From Sphingomonas changnyeongensis (lineage in GTDB: Bacteria > Pseudomonadota > Alphaproteobacteria > Sphingomonadales > Sphingomonadaceae): 64,000 nt of DNA. The position numbers and the translations under genes were made by a program. The notes under the pieces were generated by a model. The model made no database searches, was not told the origin of the DNA, and saw only the letters and a list, made by a program, of their open reading frames with translations. The stretch lies in NCBI RefSeq assembly GCF_009913435.1, contig NZ_CP047895.1, positions 1,992,501 through 2,056,500 on the forward strand, given 5' to 3'. This document shows positions 16,137 to 24,738 of the stretch, in pieces; positions within the stretch are counted from its first letter, which is position 1; every line of letters starts with the position of its first letter.

Positions 16137-16982
16137 ATGACCATCGCTATGACCGGTGCCAGCGGACATCTCGGACGCCTTGCCCTGACCCGGTTGATGA
16201 CCCTGTGCCCGCCCGACCGGCTGGTCGCTCTGGCCCGCGATCCGGCAAAGCTGGCCGATCTCGGCGTTGCCAGCCGCCGGTTCGATTACAAGGCGGTCGA
16301 AACACTTGTGCCTGGCCTGGAGGGCGTCGACACGCTGGTGCTGATTTCGTCCAGCGACTTTGACGACCGTGTCGGCCAGCACGCCAATGTGATCGATGCC
16401 GCGCGCACCGCCGGTGTCGGGCGGATCGTCTACACCTCGATCCTGAAGGCGGACCGGTCCCCACTGCTGATCGCGCAGGATCACCGGGACACCGAAGGGC
16501 TGATCGCCCGGTCGGGCATTCCCGCCACGATCCTGCGCAACGGCTGGTATACCGAAAACTGGACGGCCCCGCTGGGCGGGGCCATCGCCGCCGGTGCGCT
16601 TTACGGCGCGGCCGGGGATGCCCGGTTCACACCGGCAGCGCGGCAAGACTATGCGGACGCGCTGGCGATCGTCGCCGCGTCGGCAGACCATGCCGGGCAG
16701 GTTTATGAACTGGCGGGCGACGAAGGCTTCACGCTTGCCGAGCTGGCGGCGGCGGTTTCGCGCCGGATCGGCCGCGACCTGCCCTATCAGGATCTGCCGC
16801 CGTCCGCCTATCAGGCGCTTCTCGAACAGATCGGTCTGCCGGCAGGGTTTGCAACGCTGCTTGTCGATGTCGATCAGAAGGCGGCTGACGGATGGCTGCA
16901 TGACGACACGCAAACGCTCTCGACGCTGATCGGCCGTCCGACAACCTCGCTGGCCCGGATGCTCGACGCCGCAATCCCGTGA
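16137..16982 (+). CDS. NAD(P)H:quinone oxidoreductase-like SDR (QorB/YtfG type)
   Basis: This 281-residue atypical short-chain reductase of the NmrA/QOR2 group has the nucleotide loop GASGHLGRLAL at residues 7-17. The segments DTLVLISSSDFDDRVGQH and TILRNGWYTENW match YtfG-like quinone oxidoreductase 2. It probably uses NADPH to reduce quinones or related electrophiles in the cytoplasm. A ggag site precedes the ATG. The divergent HxlR gene and the dyad between them argue for induction by reactive electrophiles. This is the E. coli ytfH-ytfG arrangement. Confidence 0.85.
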   Translation: MTIAMTGASGHLGRLALTRLMTLCPPDRLVALARDPAKLADLGVASRRFDYKAVETLVPGLEGVDTLVLISSSDFDDRVGQHANVIDAARTAGVGRIVYTSILKADRSPLLIAQDHRDTEGLIARSGIPATILRNGWYTENWTAPLGGAIAAGALYGAAGDARFTPAARQDYADALAIVAASADHAGQVYELAGDEGFTLAELAAAVSRRIGRDLPYQDLPPSAYQALLEQIGLPAGFATLLVDVDQKAADGWLHDDTQTLSTLIGRPTTSLARMLDAAIP

Positions 16983-17202
16983 TCATGCACATCGAAGAGG
17001 AACAACGGGCGCGCCCGGCCGGACTGCGGCAGCAGCCAGCCGGGCGTGAGAATTTCCGCTCGGATTTCCGTGCCGACATCAATATCGGAACAGGGCGCAA
17101 AGGCTGAGGTGCAGGCGCGGTGCTGGCCAGGCCGGGCAAAACCCGGTGGTTCCACCTGACCAGGGCCGATTTGCAGGATCGAGGAGGAGGAACGGGCGCG
17201 TC

Positions 17203-17556
17203 ATGACGGAACTGGTCGTTTACGGCATCCCCAATTGCGATACGGTCAAGAAGTCGCGGGCGTGGCTCGATGCTGCCGGGATCGCCTATCGCTTTCATGA
17301 TTACAAAAAGGCCGGGGTCGACGAAGCGGCGCTCCGGCGCTGGGTCGCGGCGCTGGGGTGGGAGGCGCTGGTCAACCGCCAGGGCACGACGTTCCGCAAG
17401 CTGCCCGAGGCCGAGCGGACGGGGCTGGACGAGGCGCGGGCGATCGCGCTGATGATCGCCAACCCCTCGCTCATTCGCCGACCCGTCGTCGAAGGGCGCG
17501 GGCAGTTGCTCGCCGGGTTTTCGCCCGAGCGGTTCGCGGTGCTGACGGGCGGCTGA
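17203..17556 (+). CDS. ArsC/Spx-family thioredoxin-fold protein (YffB type)
   Basis: This 117-residue protein has the motif GIPNCDTVKKSRAWLD, a single N-terminal cysteine (Cys11) in the CxxxxKK arrangement of the ArsC/Spx/YffB group. The C-terminal half has PSLIRRPVVEGRGQLLAGFSP. There is no second cysteine of true arsenate reductases, so a YffB-like glutathione-dependent reductase role is more likely than arsenate reduction. The ATG at 17203 follows a strong gaggaggagg. No ars operon genes are nearby. The preceding 220 bp (16983-17202) contain no convincing gene. Confidence 0.85.
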   Translation: MTELVVYGIPNCDTVKKSRAWLDAAGIAYRFHDYKKAGVDEAALRRWVAALGWEALVNRQGTTFRKLPEAERTGLDEARAIALMIANPSLIRRPVVEGRGQLLAGFSPERFAVLTGG

Positions 17557-17607
17557 GCCTCCGGCCCCGCCTGAGCCTCCGGCCCCGCCTGAGCCTCAAG
17601 CCCCGCG
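17554..17607 (+). repeat. 18-bp tandem repeat at the ArsC-like stop codon
   Basis: Two identical 18-bp units (tgagcctccggccccgcc) and a third diverged unit follow one another. The stop codon is the first three bases of unit one, so every copy starts with an in-frame TGA. The units could have arisen by slippage and act as backup stops. Nothing else is seen between 17557 and 17681 apart from the trxB leader. Confidence 0.85.
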
Positions 17608-17681
17608 CCGATCCGTTTGCAGCGCGGCGCGGTCGTCCCTATCTGGCGGCCAAACACCCCATTTGAGAATCGCGAACAAGC

Positions 17682-18644
17682 ATGACCGTCCACCACACCA
17701 AGATGCTCATCCTCGGCTCCGGCCCGGCCGGTCTGTCGGCCGCCATCTATGGCGCGCGCGCCGGGCTCAGCCCGATCGTCGTCCAGGGCATCCAGCCCGG
17801 CGGCCAGCTGATGACGACCACGGATGTGGAGAATTATCCGGGCTTTGCCGATGTCATCCAGGGCCCCTGGCTGATGGAGCAGATGCAGAAACAGGCCGAA
17901 CATGTCGGCACGCGGATGATCACCGACATCGTGACCGGGGTCGATCTGTCGCGCCGGCCGTTCCGGCTGACCGGCGACAGCGGCGACGTTTACGAGGGCG
18001 AGACGCTGGTGATCGCAACTGGGGCTCAGGCCAAATGGCTGGGGCTGCCGAGCGAGCAGGAACTGGCCGGGCGCGGGGTTTCGGCCTGCGCGACCTGTGA
18101 CGGGTTCTTCTATCGCGGGCGCAAGGTGGTGGTGATCGGCGGCGGCAACACCGCGGTGGAGGAGGCACTCTACCTCACCAACCACAGCCCCGATGTCACG
18201 CTGATCCACCGCCGCGATTCGCTGCGCGCTGAAAAGATCCTGCAGGAGCGGCTGTTCGCCAATCCGCGCATCAGCGTGCTGTGGAACAAGACGGTCGAAC
18301 GCTTCGTGGCGGGCGGCGAGCCGGCGGGGCTGGTGGGCGTCGACCTCAAGGACACGGTGACCGGCGAGATCAGCCATGTCGCGGCGGACGGCGCGTTCGT
18401 CGCCATCGGTCATCAGCCGGCGACCCAGCTATTCGCCGGGCATCTGCCGCTCGACAGCGACGGTTATCTGGCGGTCGAAACGGGCTCGACGCGCACCGTG
18501 GTGCCGGGCGTGTTCGCCTGTGGCGACGTGATGGACAAGGTTTACCGCCAGGCGGTGACCGCGGCGGGCACCGGCTGCATGGCCGCGCTCGACGCCGAAC
18601 GTTTCCTGGCCGAGGCCGAGTTCGCGGCAAGCCGCGCGGCCTGA
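17682..18644 (+). CDS. trxB: Thioredoxin-disulfide reductase
   Basis: This 320-residue FAD enzyme passes electrons from NADPH to thioredoxin. The FAD loop GSGPAGLSAAIYGARAG is at residues 13-29, the redox pair Cys136/Cys139 is in CATCDGFFY, the NADPH loop is GGGNTAVEEALYL, and the final FAD segment is GVFACGDVMDKVYRQAVTAA. The length is typical. It is transcribed towards the ACP gene; a REP-like palindrome lies between their 3' ends. Confidence 0.96.
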   Translation: MTVHHTKMLILGSGPAGLSAAIYGARAGLSPIVVQGIQPGGQLMTTTDVENYPGFADVIQGPWLMEQMQKQAEHVGTRMITDIVTGVDLSRRPFRLTGDSGDVYEGETLVIATGAQAKWLGLPSEQELAGRGVSACATCDGFFYRGRKVVVIGGGNTAVEEALYLTNHSPDVTLIHRRDSLRAEKILQERLFANPRISVLWNKTVERFVAGGEPAGLVGVDLKDTVTGEISHVAADGAFVAIGHQPATQLFAGHLPLDSDGYLAVETGSTRTVVPGVFACGDVMDKVYRQAVTAAGTGCMAALDAERFLAEAEFAASRAA

Positions 18645-18667
18645 GGCGGCTTCCGGTTGCCGTTTTA

Positions 18668-18720
18668 CCGCGTTTTCCGAGCCGCCGGGTGCGTCCACCC
18701 GGCTTGAAAACGCTCTGGCC
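18668..18720. repeat. REP-like palindromic element, copy 1
   Basis: A 53-bp element lies between the convergent ends of trxB and the ACP gene. Its inner arms are gccgggtg/cacccggc and its outer arms are cgttttc/gaaaacg. A second copy at 51712-51764 differs at about five positions. There is no T tract. It looks like a dispersed extragenic palindrome, possibly acting as a bidirectional mRNA stabiliser. Confidence 0.75.
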
Positions 18721-18747
18721 GGGGCGCCGCAGCGGCGCCCCCGCCGT

Positions 18748-19017
18748 TCAGCCGAGCTTGCGGGCGAGATAGGCGCTCAGGCTGCCAAAACTCGCCAGCA
18801 TGTCGCCATCGACCTCGTCATCCTCGATCACCACGCCCAGGCGATCCTCGATCTCGGTCAGAAACTCGGCGACCGCCATCGAATCCAGTTCGGGCAGTGC
18901 GCCGAACAGGCCGGTTTCGGCGTCAAAACCGGCAACCCGCGCCTGTGGCAGACCGAGCGTTTCAACGAGAACGGCGCGCAGCACCTGATCGATGTTGGAC
19001 GAGTGTTCCGACTGCAA
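18748..19017 (-). CDS. Acyl carrier protein, exosortase-associated type
   Basis: This 89-residue carrier protein has Ser46 in LPELDSMAVAEFL as the phosphopantetheine attachment site. The TTG at 19017 is preferred because ggagaa lies just upstream and the protein then opens directly before the first carrier helix. An ATG at 19077 would overlap the upstream gene by 26 bp. It follows the GNAT-like gene by 34 bp on the same strand. Dedicated ACPs of this kind accompany the acyl-CoA ligase and PLP decarboxylase in exosortase A loci, which face it divergently here. It is not the fatty-acid ACP. Confidence 0.88.
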   Translation of the reverse strand: MQSEHSSNIDQVLRAVLVETLGLPQARVAGFDAETGLFGALPELDSMAVAEFLTEIEDRLGVVIEDDEVDGDMLASFGSLSAYLARKLG

Positions 19018-19051
19018 TGCTTTTCTCCGAAAGCCTGGCGACGGCCGGTGG

Positions 19052-20128
19052 CTAATCGAGCGCGGGGCGGCGGACAAGGCTGGACGTCAGCCCGCCGGAC
19101 ATCAAGGCGAGTGCCGTCGCGGGCCAGGCCGCCGCGCGGCGGGGGTTGAGCAGCCGCAGCGCGACCCGCGGCACCGCCTGTTCCGCCCATTCGGCGCACC
19201 AGCCATGGCCCGGCACCCATTCGATCGCATCGACATGATCGACATTGGTCAGATAGCGGACCATCGTCGCTGCCAGCTGCGCGCCCGGCGACAGCGCCTT
19301 GTGCGCGCGCGACTGGGCAAGGAGATGCGCGACCGCCATGCCGTGCGACACCGTCCACAGCTGGGCCGCGATCGGCGTGTCGCCGCACCGCGCGACCGCC
19401 AGCCTGAGCGTGCCCGCCGCGCTCTCGGCGGCGGCAAAATGGTGGAACGGCCCGTCCGCCTCCGGGGTCAGCTGCGCCAGTTCGTCCCAGAGCGCCGGGC
19501 TGAGCACCGTCGACACCTCAAGGTCGAGCGGCGCGCGCGCGGCGGCGCGTTCGATCCGCGTGCGCAGGCTCTGGCTGCGCGCGTCCCAATAGTCGTCAAA
19601 GCTGTGCCCGGCGGTCTCGCTGCGCCAGCGCGGCGGCAGGGCGCGTGCCGCCACCACCCAGCCGCAGCGCGAAAAGGCGCGCGCCACCTCGCCGGCATCG
19701 GCGCGGTCGAGCGGGCCGAGCGCGATCTCGGTCACGCCCAGCGCCGCGCCGCGCAGCCGCGTCGCGATCGCGCGCAGCAGGCGGCGGCGATGCATGCCGT
19801 CGGCGGGGCCGGTGAAGATCGGGGCGGTGCGATGGGCATGGTCCGCGCCCAGCGTGCGGAACCGCCCGCGCCCCGTGGGGGCAAGCATCAGCCAGCCATC
19901 CACCCCCTCGCTGCGCGCGCGCACGATCAGCGGCGGCGCATCCAGCCCGGCGGCGGCGGCCTTCAGCCAGTCGAGCCGGTCGAAGGGCCAGGGGCGTGCG
20001 GACGCACCAAGGGCGCCGCGCGCGATCGTCTCGACCGGCCCAAGCGAATCATAATATTCACCCTTGACCCACAAATCGCTGCTTCCCGCGCGGCTGAGAC
20101 CGGAATCCCCCTTGAGAGGCTCCCCCAT
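19052..20128 (-). CDS. GNAT/FemAB-like acyltransferase, exosortase A-associated
   Basis: This transferase of up to 358 residues belongs to the BioF2/FemAB-like GNAT group that accompanies XrtA/PEP-CTERM loci. The C-terminal half has the GNAT-like stretch GTLRLAVARCGDTPIAAQLW and the substrate-side SRAHKALSPGAQLAATMVRYL. An ATG at 20128 would leave only 19 bp to the divergent ligase start. A TTG at 20074 with ggaag upstream starts just before the conserved EYYDSLGPVE and is an attractive alternative. It probably acylates a PEP-CTERM-linked sugar or peptide with an acyl group carried on the adjacent ACP; that is inference. Confidence 0.8.
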   Translation of the reverse strand: MGEPLKGDSGLSRAGSSDLWVKGEYYDSLGPVETIARGALGASARPWPFDRLDWLKAAAAGLDAPPLIVRARSEGVDGWLMLAPTGRGRFRTLGADHAHRTAPIFTGPADGMHRRRLLRAIATRLRGAALGVTEIALGPLDRADAGEVARAFSRCGWVVAARALPPRWRSETAGHSFDDYWDARSQSLRTRIERAAARAPLDLEVSTVLSPALWDELAQLTPEADGPFHHFAAAESAAGTLRLAVARCGDTPIAAQLWTVSHGMAVAHLLAQSRAHKALSPGAQLAATMVRYLTNVDHVDAIEWVPGHGWCAEWAEQAVPRVALRLLNPRRAAAWPATALALMSGGLTSSLVRRPALD

Positions 20129-20147
20129 GTCCGAGAAAGGAGACGGC

Positions 20148-21641
20148 GTGCAAGAGCCTGATCCGAATCCGCGCCCGATCGACCATATTCTGCTGGCCGC
20201 CGCCCGTGGCGGGCCCGGCCCGGCGCTGGTGCTTGGCGAGCGCGAAATCGGTTATGACGCGCTCGACCGGCTGGTCGGGCAGCTGGCCTGCTGGCTGGTC
20301 GAACAGGGCGTCGCGCCCGGCGACCGGGTGGCGAGCTGGCTGCCCAAGGGGCTGTGGACCTGCCTGTTGCCGCTCGCCGCGCCGCGCGCCGGGGCCGTGC
20401 ATGTGCCGGTCAACCCGCTGCTCAAGCGCGCCCAGGTCGCGCATATCCTGGCCGATAGCGGGGCGGTGCTGCTGCTGACCGGGGCGGGGCGGGCGGACAG
20501 CCTGATGCCGGGCGATGTCCCGCCGGGATGCCGGATGATGCTGGACGGCGATGTGGCGTTGCCCGAACGGGCGCTTGGGCCCTCGGCAGCCGATCCGCAG
20601 GCGCTCGCCGCGATCCTCTACACCTCGGGATCGACCGGGCGGCCCAAGGGGGTGATGCTCAGCCATGCCAATCTGTGGCTGGGGGCGGTGGCGGTTGCCC
20701 ATTATCTGCGTCTTGCTGCCGATGACCGCACGCTGGCCGTGCTGCCGCTCGCGTTCGATTATGGCCAGAACCAGCTTTTTTCGACCTGGCTCGCCGGGGG
20801 GACGGTGGTTCCGCTCGATTATCTGACCCCGCGCGACGTGCTGCGCGCGGTCGGCCGTCACCGCATCACCACGCTTGCCGGGGTGCCGCCGCTCTGGGTG
20901 CAGCTGGTCGAGGGCGACTGGTCGGAGACCGCGACGCTCAGGCGGCTGACCAACAGCGGCGGCGCGCTGACCGAGCCGCTGGTCCGGCGGCTGCGCACGC
21001 TTGCGCCTCAGGCCGATCTCTATGCGATGTACGGGCTGACCGAGGCGTTCCGGTCCACCTATCTCGATCCCCGGCTGATCGATGAACATCCGACCGCGAT
21101 CGGCGGGCCGATCCCCTTTGCCGAGCTGCATGTGCTGCGCCCCGACGGGCTGCCCGCCGGCCCCGGCGAGCCGGGCGAGCTGGTCCATGCCGGGCCGCTG
21201 GTCGCCGCCGGCTATTGGCGCGATCCCGAGCGCACCGCCCAGCGGTTTCGCCCCCTGGCCGGTGGTGCCGGGCTGGCCGTGTGGTCGGGCGATACCGTTG
21301 TGCGCGGGCCCGACGGGCTGCTGCGCTTCGTCGGCCGCGCGGACGAGATGATCAAATCGGCCGGCAACCGCATCAGCCCGACCGAGATCGAGGAGGCGGC
21401 GGTCGCCAGCGGCACGACCAATGAGGCGGTGGCGCTGGGCATCGCCGATGATCGGCTGGGCCAGGCGGTGCTGCTGGTCGCGGCGGGCGACGGCGGCGAT
21501 GAGGCGGCGCTGCGCGCGCATCTGAAGCGCGAACTGCCCGGTTTCATGCAGCCCGCCCGCATCGTCTGGCGCGCCGCCCTGCCGCGCACCCCCAATGGCA
21601 AGCTTGACCGGGCAGGGCTGAAGGCCGAACTGGCGCCATGA
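20148..21641 (+). CDS. Acyl-CoA ligase (AMP-forming), exosortase A-associated
   Basis: This adenylate-forming enzyme of 497 residues activates a carboxylic acid as the acyl-AMP. The P-loop motif YTSGSTGRPKGVMLSH is present, with the A8-like hinge GRADEMIKSAGNRISPTEIE and the catalytic lysine in TPNGKLDR. The start GTG at 20148 has aaaggag 5-6 bp upstream; an ATG at 20127 has no such site. Its stop overlaps the decarboxylase by 4 bp. With the ACP and GNAT genes it forms the set that recurs beside exosortase A. It may load the dedicated ACP. Confidence 0.88.
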   Translation: MQEPDPNPRPIDHILLAAARGGPGPALVLGEREIGYDALDRLVGQLACWLVEQGVAPGDRVASWLPKGLWTCLLPLAAPRAGAVHVPVNPLLKRAQVAHILADSGAVLLLTGAGRADSLMPGDVPPGCRMMLDGDVALPERALGPSAADPQALAAILYTSGSTGRPKGVMLSHANLWLGAVAVAHYLRLAADDRTLAVLPLAFDYGQNQLFSTWLAGGTVVPLDYLTPRDVLRAVGRHRITTLAGVPPLWVQLVEGDWSETATLRRLTNSGGALTEPLVRRLRTLAPQADLYAMYGLTEAFRSTYLDPRLIDEHPTAIGGPIPFAELHVLRPDGLPAGPGEPGELVHAGPLVAAGYWRDPERTAQRFRPLAGGAGLAVWSGDTVVRGPDGLLRFVGRADEMIKSAGNRISPTEIEEAAVASGTTNEAVALGIADDRLGQAVLLVAAGDGGDEAALRAHLKRELPGFMQPARIVWRAALPRTPNGKLDRAGLKAELAP

Positions 21642-22864
21642 AGCCTGCCGGTCCCATTCCCCCCGATTATGCCGCCGATGCGGACGGACGGCTGCTGATC
21701 GCCGGCCAGCCCTATGACGCGCTGATCGAGGCCGCCGGGCAGACGCCCCTTTTCGTGTATGATTCGGGCGCGGTCGCCCGGCGCATCGCCCGGCTGCGCG
21801 CCGCGATGCCGGGCATCGACATCCATTATGCGATGAAGGCCAATCCCCATGCCGGGCTGCTTGCGCGCATCGCCGCTCAGGTCGACGGCATCGATATCGC
21901 CTCGGCCGGCGAACTGCGCATCGCCGAAGCCGCCGGGATTATGGGCGACCGCATCAGCTTTGCCGGCCCCGGCAAGCGCGATGCCGAGCTTGAGGCGGCG
22001 ATTCTGGCCGGCGTCACCATCAATCTTGAATCCGAAACCGAGGCCGAACGCGCGCTCGCCATCGCCGCGCGGCTGGGTGTGCGGCCGCGCCTGGCGGTGC
22101 GGGTCAATCCCGATTTCGAGCTGCGCGGTTCGGGGATGCGGATGGGCGGCGGCGCGCGGCCGTTCGGCGTCGATGCGGCGCGCGCGGTCCCGCTGGTCCG
22201 GCGGCTGGTGGATGCGGGGGCCGACTGGCGCGGCTTTCACATCTATGCCGGGTCGCAGTCGCTCGATGCCGCGGCGCTGATCGAGGCGCAGGCGGCGGGG
22301 ATCGCGCTTGCCGCAGCACTTGCCGAGGCGGCAGAGGCGTCGCCGCCGCTCGTCAATCTGGGCGGCGGGTTCGGCATTCCCTATTTTTCGGGCGATGTGG
22401 CGCTTGATGTCGAGGCGATCGGCGCGGCGCTGGTCGAAGCGGTGGCGGCGCGCCCGGCGGTGCTTGGCGACGCACGCTTCGCGCTCGAGCTGGGGCGCTG
22501 GCTGGTCGGCGAGGCGGGGGTCTATCTGACGCGGATCGTCGACCGCAAGACCAGCCATGACCAGCTGTTCCTGATCACCGATGGCGGCCTGCACCACCAG
22601 CTGGCGGCGAGCGGCAATTTCGGCACCGTCGTCCGGCGCAATTATCCGCTCGCCATCGCCGGGCGGATCGGCGCGCCGGCGACCGAGGTCGCGACGGTGT
22701 GCGGCTGCCTGTGCACGCCGCTCGATCGGCTGGGCGACCAGCTGGCGCTGCCCGAGGCGCAGGTCGGCGATGTCGTCGCGCTGTTCTGCGCCGGGGCTTA
22801 TGGCGCGAGCGCCAGCCCGGCGGCGTTCCTGGCTCAGGGTGCTGCGGCCGAGCTGCTGGTCTGA
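21638..22864 (+). CDS. PLP-dependent decarboxylase, exosortase A-associated
   Basis: This 408-residue fold-type III decarboxylase is related to diaminopimelate/ornithine decarboxylases. The PLP lysine is Lys67 in DIHYAMKANPHAG. The glycine loop is LGGGFGIPYFSG and the second active-site strand is VCGCLCTPLDRLGD. It clusters with the exosortase A-associated subfamily rather than with lysA (no thrA or lysine genes nearby). It is translationally coupled (ATGA) to the ligase. It probably makes an amine used in the modification performed by this cluster; the substrate is unknown. Confidence 0.88.
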   Translation: MKPAGPIPPDYAADADGRLLIAGQPYDALIEAAGQTPLFVYDSGAVARRIARLRAAMPGIDIHYAMKANPHAGLLARIAAQVDGIDIASAGELRIAEAAGIMGDRISFAGPGKRDAELEAAILAGVTINLESETEAERALAIAARLGVRPRLAVRVNPDFELRGSGMRMGGGARPFGVDAARAVPLVRRLVDAGADWRGFHIYAGSQSLDAAALIEAQAAGIALAAALAEAAEASPPLVNLGGGFGIPYFSGDVALDVEAIGAALVEAVAARPAVLGDARFALELGRWLVGEAGVYLTRIVDRKTSHDQLFLITDGGLHHQLAASGNFGTVVRRNYPLAIAGRIGAPATEVATVCGCLCTPLDRLGDQLALPEAQVGDVVALFCAGAYGASASPAAFLAQGAAAELLV

Positions 22865-22938
22865 CGCGGCTGGCCGTTCGACAGCGGGGGCGGATGTGCG
22901 GTTTTCCAGCCGCCGTCGGGCGGCGCGCGGGTAATGGG

Positions 22939-22966
22939 TTGCCCTTCGACCCCCGCTTGCTATAGA
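22939..22966 (+). promoter_or_regulatory. Candidate promoter for tRNA-Leu
   Basis: A -35 like ttgccc (22939-22944), a 16-bp spacer and a -10 like tataga (22961-22966) stand 24 bp before the tRNA. The 125-bp gap after the decarboxylase holds nothing else. Confidence 0.4.
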
Positions 22967-22989
22967 CGCCGCCGACCGGCGGTCCGGCC

Positions 22990-23074
22990 GCGGGCGTGGC
23001 GGAACTGGTAGACGCGCTGGATTTAGGTTCCAGTATCGCAAGATGTGGGGGTTCGAGTCCCTTCGCCCGCACCA
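22990..23074 (+). tRNA. tRNA-Leu (anticodon UAG)
   Basis: An 85-base tRNA with acceptor gcgggcg/cgcccgc, a long variable arm typical of leucine and serine species, the T-arm ggttcgagtcc, and an encoded CCA end. The anticodon stem ctgga/tccag encloses TAG at 23024-23026, which reads CUA-family leucine codons. Confidence 0.97.
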
Positions 23075-23137
23075 GTTTCCAGTTCATGGTGAAAGGCCGG
23101 CCTCCTCCTGAACGTGCAAGAAGGCGAACGAGACGAG

Positions 23138-24718
23138 ATGCAGACTGTCGAGACGTTGAACCAGGGCCTCAAGCGCGCCTACACGCTGACGATCAGCCGC
23201 GCCGAGATCGAATCGCGGGTGGATGGCGAGCTGAAGAAGGTCGCGCCGCAGATCCGCATGCCCGGCTTTCGCCCCGGCAAGGTGCCGGCCAATCTCGTTC
23301 GCAAGATGCACGGGCCGGCGCTCGAGCAGCAGGCGCTCGAGACCACGATCCAGGAAGGCGTGCAGCAGCTGATCGCCGAGCAGGGTCTGCGCCCCGCCAC
23401 CCGCCCGGAGGTCGAGCTGGGCGAGGGCTATGGCCCGGGCCAGGACGCCGAGGTGAAGGTGTCGCTGGAAGTGCTGCCGGTCGTCACCGTGCCGGCGCTC
23501 GACGGGCTCAAGCTCGAGCGGCTGGTGGTGCCGGTGTCCGACGAACAGATCGACGAGACGCTCGGCCGTATCGCCGCCGGCTCGAAGAGCTATGAGGAAG
23601 ACGATGCCGGCCGCCCGGCTGCGACCGGTGACCTGCTGGTCATCGATTTCGAGGGCAAGCTGGACGGCGTGCCGTTCGAAGGCGGCAAGGGCGAGGGCAT
23701 CTCGCTCGAAATCGGTTCGGGCCAGTTCATTCCGGGCTTTGAGGACCAGCTGATCGGCGCCGCCGCCGGCGATGCGCGTGTCCTGAACGTCACGTTCCCG
23801 GCCGATTATGGTGCCGCGCACCTGGCCGGCCGCGACGCGACCTTCGACGTCACCGTCCAGAAGGTCCGCGCGCCCAAGGAAACCGCGCTTGACGACGAGT
23901 TTGCCAAGCAGCTCGGCCTGGAAGGCATCGACAAGCTGCGCGAGCTGATCAAGGGCCAGCTGGAGCAGGAGCATAACGGCCTGACCCGCACCCATATGAA
24001 GCGCAAGCTGCTCGACCAGCTCGCCGCTTCGCACGATTTCGACGTGCCGCCGTCGATGGTCGAGGCCGAGTTCGGTCAGATCTGGGCGCAGCTGGAGCAT
24101 GAGGCGAGCCACGAGGCCGACCCGGAAGCCGCGCGCGCCGACATGGAAAAGGACCGCGACGATTATCGCCGCATCGCCGAGCGCCGCGTGCGCCTGGGCC
24201 TGTTGCTGTCGGAAATCGGCCAGGCCAATGGCGTCGAGGTCAATCAGGTGGAAATGAACCGCCTGATCGCCCAGGCCGCGCAGCAGTATCGCCCGGAAGA
24301 CCGGCAGCGCTTCATCCAGTTCGTCCAGCAGGACCCGATGGCCGCCGCCCAGCTGCGCGCGCCGCTTTATGAGGACAAGGTCGTCGACTTCCTGTTCTCG
24401 AAGGCCGAGATCACCGAGCGTGAAGTGACCCGCGAGGCGATCCAGGCCGAGATCGAGGCGGACGAGGACGGTCACTTCCATGGTCCGGATTGCGGCCATG
24501 ACCATGATCATGACCATGATCATGACCATGGCGCCGCCAAGCCTGCAAAGAAGCCCGCCGCCAAGAAGGCGAAGGCCGAAGCGGCTGAGGGCGAAGACGC
24601 GCCGGCCAAGCCCGCCAAGAAGGCAGCGGCCAAGAAGGCGACCGCCGCCGAGGGCGACGATGCCGCCGCCGAAGCGCCCGCCAAGCCGAAGCGCACGCGC
24701 AAGGCGGCTTCGGAGTAA
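23138..24718 (+). CDS. tig: Trigger factor with His-rich metal-binding tail
   Basis: This ribosome-bound chaperone and prolyl isomerase has 526 residues. The ribosome-binding signature GFRPGKVP is at residues 43-50. The FKBP-like domain spans about 150-250 ([24 protein letters not shown]). After the C-terminal arm comes an unusual tail: residues 446-465 are rich in His and Asp (six HD pairs), then repeats of [10 protein letters not shown] to the end. E. coli trigger factor has about 432 residues and no such tail. The His run could bind Ni, Zn or Cu. Start ATG 23138 begins the conserved [10 protein letters not shown]. Confidence 0.96.
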   Translation: MQTVETLNQGLKRAYTLTISRAEIESRVDGELKKVAPQIRMPGFRPGKVPANLVRKMHGPALEQQALETTIQEGVQQLIAEQGLRPATRPEVELGEGYGPGQDAEVKVSLEVLPVVTVPALDGLKLERLVVPVSDEQIDETLGRIAAGSKSYEEDDAGRPAATGDLLVIDFEGKLDGVPFEGGKGEGISLEIGSGQFIPGFEDQLIGAAAGDARVLNVTFPADYGAAHLAGRDATFDVTVQKVRAPKETALDDEFAKQLGLEGIDKLRELIKGQLEQEHNGLTRTHMKRKLLDQLAASHDFDVPPSMVEAEFGQIWAQLEHEASHEADPEAARADMEKDRDDYRRIAERRVRLGLLLSEIGQANGVEVNQVEMNRLIAQAAQQYRPEDRQRFIQFVQQDPMAAAQLRAPLYEDKVVDFLFSKAEITEREVTREAIQAEIEADEDGHFHGPDCGHDHDHDHDHDHGAAKPAKKPAAKKAKAEAAEGEDAPAKPAKKAAAKKATAAEGDDAAAEAPAKPKRTRKAASE

Positions 24719-24738
24719 CCGCTCCGGCACTGCTGTTT

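Noticed and set aside
16985..17107. A 40-codon open frame between the quinone reductase and the ArsC-like gene
   Set aside because: It has no ribosome site or recognisable homology, and similar short frames occur by chance.
17203..17556. Calling the ArsC-like protein an arsenate reductase
   Set aside because: The second catalytic cysteine and any ars neighbours are missing; a YffB/Spx-like role fits better.
21638..22864. Calling the PLP decarboxylase diaminopimelate decarboxylase (lysA)
   Set aside because: It is coupled to the acyl-CoA ligase and ACP/GNAT set of exosortase loci, and no lysine genes are near.
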